Of a stretch of DNA of 64,000 nucleotides, positions 26,596 through 34,349 are shown piece by piece. Origin of the DNA: Acinetobacter kyonggiensis (GTDB lineage: Bacteria > Pseudomonadota > Gammaproteobacteria > Pseudomonadales > Moraxellaceae). The stretch lies in contig NZ_FNPK01000004.1 in assembly GCF_900107285.1 (NCBI RefSeq), positions 124,001-188,000 on the forward strand, given 5' to 3'. Every line of letters begins with the position of its first letter. Positions within the stretch are counted from its first letter, which is position 1. The position numbers and the translations under genes were made by a program. The notes beneath the pieces are model-generated. The model was given only the letters and a program-made list of their open reading frames with translations, searched no databases and was not told the origin of the DNA.

Positions 26596-28251
26596 ATGAA
26601 AGATTTTAAAAAGCCACCATCTAAAGAAAAAACCATTGCGCTTGGATTTACCGTTGCTGTCCATGTGGTCGCAATCACTGGCTTACTTTTTTTAGGTATG
26701 AGTAAACCTGCCCCGCCCCCTAAACAAATTAAAATGGTATTAGTCAAACCAGAAGATTTAATCTCACCTGAACCTGTACCTTTAGAACAAACAGATTCAG
26801 CAGAAACAACACATGAAAAAGTTGCGGAACAAGTCCAACAAACAGCGGAACCAAGTGTAGAACCCGCGCCTGTTATTCCAGTGACACCACCTTCACCAAT
26901 CCAAAAACCTGATACAAACAAAGCAGTGCAAGAAGCCAAAGCAGAAGCATTGCGTCAGGCAGAACAACAAGCGGCTGCCAAAGCCAAAATGGATGCAGCA
27001 AATCAAGCAAAGGCTGACGCTGCTGAAAAAGCTCAAGCCGATGCTGCCAATAAAGCCAAAGCCGACGCTGCGAATAAATCTAAAGCGGATGCTGCGAATA
27101 AATCTAAAGCGGATGCTGCGAATAAAGCTAAAGCTGATGCTGCGAATAAAGCTAAAGCTGATGCAGCAAATAAAGCCAAAGCCGATGCAGCAAACAAAGC
27201 TAAAGCCGATGCTGCTGAAAAAGCCAGAGCAGATGCTGCAAATAAAGCCAAAGCCGATGCTGCAAACAAAGCCAAAGCGGATGCTGCAAATAAAGCTCAA
27301 GCTGATGCTGCCAATAAAACCAAAGCCGACGCGGCAAATAAAGCTAAAGCCGATGCTGCAAATAAAGCTCAAGCTGATGCAGCAAATAAAGCCAAAGCCG
27401 ATGCAGCAAACAAAGCCAAAGCCGACGCTGCGAATAAAGCCAAAGCTGATGCTGCCAATAAAGCCAAAGCGGATGCTGCGAATAAATCTAAAGCGGATGC
27501 AGCAAATAAAGCCAAAGCGGATGCTGCCAATAAAGCTAAAGCCGATGCTGCAAATAAAGCCAAAGCGGATGCTGCCAATAAAGCCAAAGCCGATACTGCC
27601 AATAAAGCTAAAGCGGATGCTGCGAATAAAGCCAAAGCCGACGCTACTGAAAAAGCCAAAGCCGACGCTGCGAATAAAGCCAAAGCTGATGCTGCCAATA
27701 AAGCCAAAGCGGATGCTGCGAATAAATCTAAAGCGGATGCAGCAAATAAAGCCAAAGCGGATGCTGCCAATAAAGCTAAAGCCGATGCTGCAAATAAAGC
27801 CAAAGCGGATGCTGCCAATAAAGCCAAAGCCGATACTGCCAATAAAGCTAAAGCGGATGCTGCGAATAAAGCCAAAGCCGACGCTACTGAAAAAGCCAGA
27901 GCAGATGCTGCTGAGGAAGCTAAAGCATCTGCTGCAAAACAAGCTACAGAAGAAGCTGCCACTAAAAAAGCTGAAGCGAAAAAAATTGCCTCCACGGCAA
28001 AACGTGATTTTGAAAATAAAGTTAAACGCGCTTGGGATATTCCAAACGGTTCATCAGGTCAGAAAGCCACTGCTCGTGTGACTTTAAGTGACAGTGGATC
28101 GGTTCAATCTGTTATTGTCAACTCAAGTGACCCAGATATGAAAGCCAGTGTAGAGGCCGCTGTACGTGCGGCGGCACCTTATCCAATGCCTTCAGATCCA
28201 GATGCCCGACGTGAAGCCAGAACATTTACCTCTAGCTTTACAGCGAAATAA
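26596..28251 (+). CDS. tolA: Tol-Pal system protein TolA with an expanded octapeptide repeat
   Basis: TolA spans the periplasm from an inner-membrane anchor (residues about 13-35) to the outer membrane. The 551-residue protein is larger than the roughly 420-residue E. coli protein. After a proline-rich section (residues 36-115) it has an alanine/lysine helix made of octapeptides of the type DAANKAKA, with 38 uninterrupted 24-base units and one divergent unit after them. The C-terminal globular domain follows (FENKVKRAWDIPNGSSGQ ... VRAAAPYPMPSDPDARREA), matching domain III of TolA, which contacts TolB and Pal. A 240-base tandem duplication lies in the repeat region. Coding repeats in other frames create long spurious ORFs on both strands. 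Confidence 0.95.
   Translation: MKDFKKPPSKEKTIALGFTVAVHVVAITGLLFLGMSKPAPPPKQIKMVLVKPEDLISPEPVPLEQTDSAETTHEKVAEQVQQTAEPSVEPAPVIPVTPPSPIQKPDTNKAVQEAKAEALRQAEQQAAAKAKMDAANQAKADAAEKAQADAANKAKADAANKSKADAANKSKADAANKAKADAANKAKADAANKAKADAANKAKADAAEKARADAANKAKADAANKAKADAANKAQADAANKTKADAANKAKADAANKAQADAANKAKADAANKAKADAANKAKADAANKAKADAANKSKADAANKAKADAANKAKADAANKAKADAANKAKADTANKAKADAANKAKADATEKAKADAANKAKADAANKAKADAANKSKADAANKAKADAANKAKADAANKAKADAANKAKADTANKAKADAANKAKADATEKARADAAEEAKASAAKQATEEAATKKAEAKKIASTAKRDFENKVKRAWDIPNGSSGQKATARVTLSDSGSVQSVIVNSSDPDMKASVEAAVRAAAPYPMPSDPDARREARTFTSSFTAK
26992..27903 (+). repeat. 24-bp coding tandem repeat in tolA, including a 240-bp duplication
   Basis: Thirty-eight in-register 24-base units encode DAANKAKA-type octapeptides with few substitutions (NKSK, NKAQ, NKTK, AEKA, DTAN, DATE). 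The block 27421-27660 is repeated at 27661-27900 with a single difference, the second base of the last codon (AAA against AGA). Silent differences among the other units show that they are older than this duplication. Confidence 0.95.
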
Positions 28252-28253
28252 AA

Positions 28254-28288
28254 AACAGCCATATCAATTCAATTTGATATGGCTGTTT
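28254..28288 (+). terminator. Terminator-like hairpin between tolA and tolB
   Basis: AACAGCCATATCAA pairs with TTGATATGGCTGTT right after the tolA stop codon. The T tail is short, so it may attenuate rather than end transcription into tolB; the 199-base gap also has room for a separate tolB promoter. Confidence 0.65.
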
Positions 28289-28450
28289 AACATTGAATTT
28301 TAAGCTCAGTAAAGGTGATAAAATTTCATTCACTTTTCACAGTCTTATAACAGTTTTGACATAATGATGTACTTTTAATAATTTAAAATCATGCCATTAT
28401 GTGACACAACCGAATTCACAATAATTCACATCTTTTAGAGTACGTAGCGG

Positions 28451-29737
28451 ATGATGGAAATGACGCGTAAACATCTACTTTGCCTCACCATTTTGACAGC
28501 ATTAAGCCCAGTTTTAGCCACCCAATCTTATGCCCAACTGCATTTAGAAATTGCTAAAGCACCAGAAGCAGCACCTAAAATTGCCATTATTCCATTCAAT
28601 AATGATCAAAGCATTTATCCGATTGTCGAAAGTGACCTCAACCGCTCTGGCAAATTTTCAAGTGCTTCAAAAAATTTACCTGCAACTGCAAGTATAAATG
28701 CTCCAAATGCAGAGGCATGGAAAACGGCAGGTGTTCCCTATTTAGTCACAGGTACAGTCAAAACAACTGAAAATGGCAGCTTTGAAGTTCACTATCAACT
28801 CTATGATGTAGAAAAACAACAATATCTACTTAATGAGTTACTAACAGTTCCAGCTTCACGTATTCGCCAAGCTGGACACATGATTAGTGATGCCATTTAT
28901 CAAGCACTGACAGGAATTGCTGGTGACTTTAGTGGTCGTATTGCTTATGTATTACGCAACCCAGCGACACCTGAACAGCGTTATACTTTACAAATTGCCG
29001 ATACCGATGGCGAGCAACCCAAAACTATTCTGACTTCGCGTGATCCCATTCTGTCACCTGCATGGACACCAGACGCAAAAAAAATTGCTTATGTTTCATT
29101 TGAAACCAAGCGCCCTGCGATTTATGTACAAGATTTAGCGACAGGACAACGTGAAAAACTCGCGAGCTTCCGTGGTTTAAATGGTGCGCCTAGCTTCTCC
29201 CCAGATGGTCAAAGCATGTTGTTTACCGCATCCCTGCATGGCAATCCTGAAATCTATCAAATGAACTTAACGACACGCGCACTACAGCGTATGACCAATG
29301 ATAGTGCAATTGATACTGAAGCACGCTATGCCCCAGATGGTAAATCCTTTATTTTCACCTCGGATCGCGGTGGTTCAGCACAAATTTATCGCTATAATTT
29401 TGCTGATGATTCAAGTAAGCGCCTGACTTTCCGTGGCGCATTTAATGCACGTGGTACTTTAAGCGCAGATGGTAAAAAAATCGCTCTGGTCCATCGTCCA
29501 AGTGGTAGCAACTACAAAGTTGCCATTCAAGACATCAATACAGGGATTACCAACATTTTGACCCCAACCAGTTTGGATGAATCACCAAGTTTCTCTCCAA
29601 ATGGGCAAATGGTGGTGTATGCAACGCGTGAAGGTAATCGTGGATTATTATCTATCATGTCACTGGATGGTCGTTTCCGCATGAATTTACCCAGTGAACA
29701 AGGTGAAGTTCGTGAGCCAGCTTGGGCACCTAAATAA
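28451..29737 (+). CDS. tolB: Tol-Pal system beta-propeller protein TolB
   Basis: The 428-residue periplasmic protein has a signal peptide ending near QSYA-QLHLE, an N-terminal alpha/beta domain (IAIIPFNND...), and a six-bladed propeller with repeated motifs such as SPAWTPDAKKIAYVSFE, APSFSPDGQSMLFTA and DTEARYAPDGKSFIFTSDRGG. TolB bridges TolA and Pal. ATG codons at 28451, 28454 and 28460 are all possible starts; all keep the signal peptide. Confidence 0.96.
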   Translation: MMEMTRKHLLCLTILTALSPVLATQSYAQLHLEIAKAPEAAPKIAIIPFNNDQSIYPIVESDLNRSGKFSSASKNLPATASINAPNAEAWKTAGVPYLVTGTVKTTENGSFEVHYQLYDVEKQQYLLNELLTVPASRIRQAGHMISDAIYQALTGIAGDFSGRIAYVLRNPATPEQRYTLQIADTDGEQPKTILTSRDPILSPAWTPDAKKIAYVSFETKRPAIYVQDLATGQREKLASFRGLNGAPSFSPDGQSMLFTASLHGNPEIYQMNLTTRALQRMTNDSAIDTEARYAPDGKSFIFTSDRGGSAQIYRYNFADDSSKRLTFRGAFNARGTLSADGKKIALVHRPSGSNYKVAIQDINTGITNILTPTSLDESPSFSPNGQMVVYATREGNRGLLSIMSLDGRFRMNLPSEQGEVREPAWAPK

Positions 29738-29775
29738 CAATTTAATTTAAAGCAATGATGATCATGGAGATGAAA

Positions 29776-30345
29776 ATGAAATTAGTAAAATTATTGGTCC
29801 TTCCTGTTCTTGCAACAACCTTAGTTATGACAGGTTGTGCAAGCCGTAAACCTGCTGCTGAAATTCAAACAGGTCAAAACCCGAACAGTGCTGGTACAGT
29901 AAGTACCGAAGGTTTAAGTGAAGATGCTGCACTCAATGCCCAAAACTTAGCGGGTGCGTCTTCAAAAGGGGTAACTGCCGCAAACAAAGCATTCTTAGCG
30001 AAACGTGTGGTTCATTTTGACTATGACAGCAGTGATCTTTCCAATGACGATTACCAAACATTGCAAGCACATGCACAATTTCTTGTAGCGAATGCAAATT
30101 CGAAAGTGGCTTTAACGGGTCATACCGATGAACGTGGTACACGTGAATACAACATGGCTTTGGGTGAACGTCGTGCCAAAGCGGTGGAAAGCTTCTTAAT
30201 CACCAATGGTGTTGCAGCAACCCAATTAGAAGCCGTAAGCTATGGTAAAGAAATGCCGATTAATGCAGGGCATGATGAAAATGCTTGGAAAGAAAATCGC
30301 CGTGTAGAACTTAACTACGAAGCCGTTCCACCCTTATTAAAATAA
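29776..30345 (+). CDS. pal: Peptidoglycan-associated lipoprotein Pal
   Basis: The 189-residue protein has a lipoprotein signal with lipobox MTGC (Cys21) and a C-terminal OmpA-like peptidoglycan-binding domain (VHFDYDSSDLSNDDYQTL; TGHTDERGTREYNMALGERR; VSYGKEMPI). I start at ATG 29776 because GGAG lies six bases upstream; in-frame ATGs at 29755, 29764 and 29770 would place extra residues before the lipoprotein signal. It is the last gene of the tol-pal cluster. Confidence 0.96.
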   Translation: MKLVKLLVLPVLATTLVMTGCASRKPAAEIQTGQNPNSAGTVSTEGLSEDAALNAQNLAGASSKGVTAANKAFLAKRVVHFDYDSSDLSNDDYQTLQAHAQFLVANANSKVALTGHTDERGTREYNMALGERRAKAVESFLITNGVAATQLEAVSYGKEMPINAGHDENAWKENRRVELNYEAVPPLLK

Positions 30346-30356
30346 TGACTTTTAAT

Positions 30357-30388
30357 AAGAAAGCGCTCAAATTGAGCGCTTTCTTATT
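30357..30388. terminator. Terminator after pal
   Basis: GAAAGCGCTC-AAATT-GAGCGCTTTC forms a strong stem between pal and the convergent small gene; T-rich flanks are present on both strands. Confidence 0.8.
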
Positions 30389-30410
30389 ACTGAATTACTG
30401 AGATTAGCAT

Positions 30411-30605
30411 TTAAGCTTTTTCAGATGTATCCGGTTCTTCATGCGAGCTTTGCATAGATTCGATCAGATCATGCTTGTTGAATTTTTTATATTCAGGTTT
30501 AGCTTCGTAATCCTTCCATGCTTCTTTTACTTTCTCGGCAGAAATATCGTCTAAATTCATCGCTTCATTTGGCGTTGGAGTCGCATCAAACTTTTGTGTT
30601 GTCAT
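30411..30605 (-). CDS. Small acidic conserved protein of unknown function (64 residues)
   Basis: The soluble 64-residue protein contains FDATPTPNEAMNLDDISAEK and WKDYEAKPEYKKFNKHDLIE. It is charged, lacks membrane or signal segments, and looks like a small helical protein. A GGAGCACGG sequence precedes the ATG on the minus strand. I recall similar small proteins in Acinetobacter genomes but cannot name a function. Confidence 0.7.
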   Translation of the reverse strand: MTTQKFDATPTPNEAMNLDDISAEKVKEAWKDYEAKPEYKKFNKHDLIESMQSSHEEPDTSEKA

Positions 30606-30795
30606 AACCGTGCTCCTATCCCTGTTTTTAAATAACCTCTGCTCACATCAACATAGCATTTTCCACAAAACTTACAAGGGTAAAATCACGACAAATAGTC
30701 GAGTTTAATTGTTCTTTTGTCTCGTTCTCATCTAAAATGAGTCCGCATATTCTTTTGATAGTTTTTTATCATTTTCTAGTTGGAGCTTTCCTAGC

Positions 30796-31770
30796 ATGTC
30801 ATACCTCACCCTTTCCCAATTCTTAGAACAAAAAACAGGGAACTTAACACCAGAACTTTCTCAAGTAATTGAAACAATTGCAAATACTTGTAAAAAAATT
30901 GATCAAGCATTGCAAAAAGGTGCCTTAGCAGGTGTATTGGGTAGTGCAGAACATGAAAATGTACAAGGTGAAACTCAAAAGAAACTCGATGTCATCTCAA
31001 ACGATTATTTAATTGATGCGTTAAAAGCTCATCCACAAGTCGGTGGTTTGGCTTCTGAAGAGCTGGATGAATTCACGCCTGCGCAAGAAAATGGTAAATT
31101 CCTTGTATTGTTCGATCCACTGGATGGTTCAAGCAATATCGACATCAATATGTGTGTAGGCACAATTTTTTCTATCCTTCCTGCAAAAAATGCAGTGACT
31201 CAAGCTGAAGACTTTATGCAAGCTGGGACAGAACAAGTGGCTGCTGGCTATGTATTGTATGGTCCATCTACCATGATGGCACTGACAGTAGGCGCTGGCG
31301 TTGTATTCTTTACTTTTGATCCAGAAACTCAAGAATTCCTACTCACTTCTGAACATGTGCAAGTCGCTGCCGACACGCAGGAATATGCCATCAATGCTTC
31401 TAATCAACGTCATTGGGAAGAACCAGTAAAACGCTATATTGCTGAACTTCAAGATGGCAAAACAGCAGTGCGTGGCAAAGATTTCAATATGCGTTGGGTC
31501 GCATGTATGGTTGGTGACATTCACCGTATTCTTTGCCGCAGTGGTATTTTCTTATATCCATACGATACTAAAGATCCGCAAAAAGCAGGTCGTCTACGTT
31601 TAATGTACGAAGCCAACCCAATGAGTATGTTGATGGAACAAGCCGGTGGTGCATCTACGACGGGTCGTGTTCGTATTCTTGAGATTCAACCCACTGAAAT
31701 GCATCAACGTGTACCTGTAATCATTGGTTCTAAAAACGAAGTTGAATTAGCAACCAGCTACCACCATTAA
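30796..31770 (+). CDS. fbp: Class 1 fructose-1,6-bisphosphatase
   Basis: The 324-residue enzyme hydrolyses fructose 1,6-bisphosphate in gluconeogenesis, which matters in an organism growing mainly on organic acids. The metal- and substrate-binding motif [14 protein letters not shown] lies near residues 110-125, with GGLASEEL earlier and [15 protein letters not shown] near the C-terminus. Length is normal. Confidence 0.96.
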   Translation: MSYLTLSQFLEQKTGNLTPELSQVIETIANTCKKIDQALQKGALAGVLGSAEHENVQGETQKKLDVISNDYLIDALKAHPQVGGLASEELDEFTPAQENGKFLVLFDPLDGSSNIDINMCVGTIFSILPAKNAVTQAEDFMQAGTEQVAAGYVLYGPSTMMALTVGAGVVFFTFDPETQEFLLTSEHVQVAADTQEYAINASNQRHWEEPVKRYIAELQDGKTAVRGKDFNMRWVACMVGDIHRILCRSGIFLYPYDTKDPQKAGRLRLMYEANPMSMLMEQAGGASTTGRVRILEIQPTEMHQRVPVIIGSKNEVELATSYHH

Positions 31771-31821
31771 TTTAAAAAATGGAAGTGAGTGTATCCACTT
31801 ACTTCCATGGATAACTCTCCC

Positions 31822-32598
31822 ATGCCAGCTTTTTTTCTTGAATCAAAAGACAATCCAAAAATCAAACACCTACGTGGATTGATTGAACAAAACTCCTTTC
31901 GTAAAAAACAGCGTCAAACCGTACTTGAAGGCACACATCTAACTCTTGCATGGTTAGCAAAAAATCGTAAAATTCATTCTATTTTCACGACTGAAGTGGC
32001 AATGAGCCATCCTGATTTAGAGAAAATCAATGAGCTCTATGATGGTTATGTCTTTGTTATCAGTGAATCTTTATATAAAGATTTAAGTACTTTAGGTACA
32101 TCTTTAGCGTGTTTGGCAATTGTCGACTTACCAAGCTCACCTGAAGCTTTGAATTTTAAAGAAGACACCCTCATTCTAGACAATATCCAAGATCCGGGTA
32201 ATGTGGGAACCTTGCTCCGTTCAGCTGCGGCGGCAGGCATTGAACAAGTTGTATGCACCAAAGGTTCGGCATCTATTTGGTCACCACGCGTCCTTCGTGC
32301 AGGGATGGGTGCGCATTTTTCCCTGCAAACCTATGAAAATATTGCACTAGAAGACCTTTTAGAAAAATTCACCATACCTGTTTATGTCACCAGTTCACAT
32401 CAATCTGAAAGCCTTTACTCAAAAAGTTTGAGAAAACAATGTGTTTGGATTCTAGGCAACGAAGGTCAAGGTGTATCGAATTATGCACTTAAGCATGCTG
32501 AAGCAGTTTCTATTCCACAGCCCGGTGGACAAGAATCATTGAATGTTGCTGTTGCAGGCTCTATTTGTTTCTTTGAGATGGTTCGTCAACGTTTATAA
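31822..32598 (+). CDS. TrmH/SpoU-family RNA 2'-O-methyltransferase
   Basis: The 258-residue protein has an N-terminal substrate-binding domain (KDNPKIKHLRGLIEQNSFRKK...TVLEGTHL) and a C-terminal SPOUT knot with the three family motifs: LDNIQDPGNVGTLLRSAAAAG, ILGNEGQGVS and SLNVAVAGSICFFEMVRQR. It should methylate a ribose 2'-OH in rRNA or tRNA; the site is unknown. No strong ribosome-binding site marks the start; ATG 31807 and GTG 31789 are in-frame alternatives. Confidence 0.88.
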   Translation: MPAFFLESKDNPKIKHLRGLIEQNSFRKKQRQTVLEGTHLTLAWLAKNRKIHSIFTTEVAMSHPDLEKINELYDGYVFVISESLYKDLSTLGTSLACLAIVDLPSSPEALNFKEDTLILDNIQDPGNVGTLLRSAAAAGIEQVVCTKGSASIWSPRVLRAGMGAHFSLQTYENIALEDLLEKFTIPVYVTSSHQSESLYSKSLRKQCVWILGNEGQGVSNYALKHAEAVSIPQPGGQESLNVAVAGSICFFEMVRQRL

Positions 32599-32744
32599 GC
32601 CTGTTCTTTCGTTACTTTATTTTAACCATCGTTCATTGATGTTCAAAAATAGATTACGCTAGAAAAATAATAAGTTTTTTGTCAACCAAACCATTATTTC
32701 CAACGTTATATATGTATGAATATGGAAATAATGGTGGGTATCCA

Positions 32745-33380
32745 ATGACAGGATTTTCCATCTCTATGGATTCAGCACCAAAACAGTCTCAGTCTGAAAA
32801 CTTAAGTACTCTTAAGAGTACGGCTGAACAACGCCTGAAAACTTTTATGCAGGATGTGACTGGGCGTGCTTTAGTGATGATGGAAAGTGCTACTCAAGGT
32901 CAACAAGGCATCGCAATGGATTTAGTGCAAGAAGCATTCATTTCCTTACATAAAGCATATGCTGAAAAATCGACTGATGAATGGTATCCCCTGTTTTACA
33001 CCATTTTGAACCATAAACTACAAGACTGGCGCAGAAAAGAAGTCCGTCGAGCGCAACCTTTTTCTTTTTTCAAAAAGGTGAGTTTAGATGACGACGATAT
33101 AGAACTCAATGATATCGTTGATGAAAATATGCCTAGTCCATTTGATTTTCTTGATCAAGCCGTAACAGCTGAAGAAATACAAGAAGCGATTGCCAAGCTT
33201 CCTGTTCGACAGCAACAAGCTTTCATGCTTCGTGCTTGGGAAGGTTTTGATACACACACCACTGCGCAAATTATGGAATGCAGTGAAGGTAGTGTAAAAA
33301 CGCATTATCACCGTGCTATTCAAGGGCTTAGGTCTTCTTTAGCACATTTAAATCCATATGGTGGAGGGTCATCCGAATGA
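32745..33380 (+). CDS. ECF-type RNA polymerase sigma factor
   Basis: The 211-residue protein has sigma-70 region 2 at about residues 25-100 (DLVQEAFISLHKAYAEKSTDEWYPL, ILNHKLQDWRRKEVRRAQ) and region 4 near 145-200 (AIAKLPVRQQQAFMLRAWEGF, IMECSEGSVKTHYHRAIQGL). The ATG at 32745 follows GGTGGG at usable spacing; upstream starts at 32712 (ATG) and 32679 (TTG) are possible. Its stop codon overlaps the next start (ATGA), placing it first in a three-gene operon whose second product looks like a membrane anti-sigma factor. The regulon is unknown. Confidence 0.9.
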   Translation: MTGFSISMDSAPKQSQSENLSTLKSTAEQRLKTFMQDVTGRALVMMESATQGQQGIAMDLVQEAFISLHKAYAEKSTDEWYPLFYTILNHKLQDWRRKEVRRAQPFSFFKKVSLDDDDIELNDIVDENMPSPFDFLDQAVTAEEIQEAIAKLPVRQQQAFMLRAWEGFDTHTTAQIMECSEGSVKTHYHRAIQGLRSSLAHLNPYGGGSSE

Positions 33381-33697
33381 AACAAGATGATTTCTTAAAA
33401 CAAGTTACTTCCAAACTCGATGCACTGGCACAACATCATAAAGACAAACCAGTTGTGATGAATCAGGTCATTGAAAAAATTCAAGACCGAGCAGCCTCTC
33501 GTTACGGACTTTGGAAAATGTCAGGTTTTGCACTTGCCGCTGCAATTACAGGGTTCGTGGTATTTCCAAACTCGATTGACATAGCTGAAAAACCGCAAAA
33601 TCAAGTGGTTGTTACTCCAAAACTTTCACCACAAATGGTTGAAGATTTGGAAATGTTGATGGTTTTAGGCGAGGATAAAGTTCCACATGGCAGCTAA
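33377..33697 (+). CDS. Putative membrane anti-sigma factor
   Basis: The 106-residue protein has a cytoplasmic-like helical N-terminus (MKQDDFLKQVTSKLDALAQH) and one membrane segment near residues 50-65 (WKMSGFALAAAITGFVVF), followed by a short segment probably in the periplasm. It overlaps the sigma gene by four bases and the next gene by eleven. Size, topology and position suggest it holds the sigma factor at the membrane; no zinc-binding HXXXCXXC motif is visible, so this is inference. Confidence 0.7.
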   Translation: MKQDDFLKQVTSKLDALAQHHKDKPVVMNQVIEKIQDRAASRYGLWKMSGFALAAAITGFVVFPNSIDIAEKPQNQVVVTPKLSPQMVEDLEMLMVLGEDKVPHGS

Positions 33698-34091
33698 AAG
33701 ATTAGCATTTGCTTTTTGTGCACTCGGATTTTTACAAACCAGTTTTGCAGGTTTTGAGCGTTTTTGGATTTTTTCTAAAGATGCAGACACTCAAGTCACA
33801 GAAACATGGGAAACGCTATCAGATGCTGAACAACGGGCACTTATTCAACGTTACCAATCATTAAAGGAATTGCCTGAAGCACAGGGTTCAGCTTTGCATC
33901 AGCGTATGGATTGGTTTACCCAACTTCCCGAACAAGAAAAGCAAAAAATGCGTGAGACTTGGCAAAAAATGAGTAGCCAAGAACGTAAAGACTTAGGTCG
34001 ACGCATGCAAAAAGCAACGCATGAAGAAAGACCTGCTATTCGCGATGAATACATTAATAAATATTTACAACCTCAATCTATAAGCCATTAA
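33687..34091 (+). CDS. Secreted DUF3106-like protein of the sigma-factor operon
   Basis: The 134-residue protein has a signal peptide (MAAKRLAFAFCALGFLQTSFA) and a helical domain with repeated patterns of the kind WETLSDAEQRALIQRYQSL, WFTQLPEQEKQKMRETWQKM and SSQERKDLGRRMQKA, typical of DUF3106. The start lies inside the previous gene, indicating translational coupling. A periplasmic location next to a sigma/anti-sigma pair suggests a sensor or modulator of signal transmission, by inference. Confidence 0.8.
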   Translation: MAAKRLAFAFCALGFLQTSFAGFERFWIFSKDADTQVTETWETLSDAEQRALIQRYQSLKELPEAQGSALHQRMDWFTQLPEQEKQKMRETWQKMSSQERKDLGRRMQKATHEERPAIRDEYINKYLQPQSISH

Positions 34092-34312
34092 ATTTATATA
34101 ATGACGATCAAAACGATGGTCATTATCTTTAGATTTAACTCTGCTCAAGCATACGACTTGTTGATAAAAGGCTCGTATTTCACCTCTAATCAACAATCAG
34201 TTACTTTTTTTAAATTTAAATTTCCAATAGAAATCCAAAGAAACAACTTACTTTGCACCCAATATTGATTGGATACAAACACCTATATATTTTTAAAATC
34301 CTAATTTTTTAT

Positions 34313-34343
34313 AAAAAAATGCCTCATTGAATGAGGCATTTTA
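34313..34343. terminator. Bidirectional terminator between the sigma operon and the CSLREA operon
   Basis: AAAAAATGCCTCATT pairs with AATGAGGCATTTT between convergent operons. The remaining 200 bases of the 34092-34312 gap are AT-rich without an ORF. Confidence 0.85.
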
Positions 34344-34349
34344 ACTTTA

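Noticed and set aside
26992..27903. A tandem repeat array that could be mistaken for a CRISPR or satellite
   Set aside because: The units are coding, in register with tolA, have no spacers and encode a known type of TolA helix.
26893..27995. Long open frames on the minus strand and in another plus frame across the tolA repeat region
   Set aside because: They exist only because the 24-base repeat lacks stops in several frames; their translations are low-complexity and none has a start site or family match.
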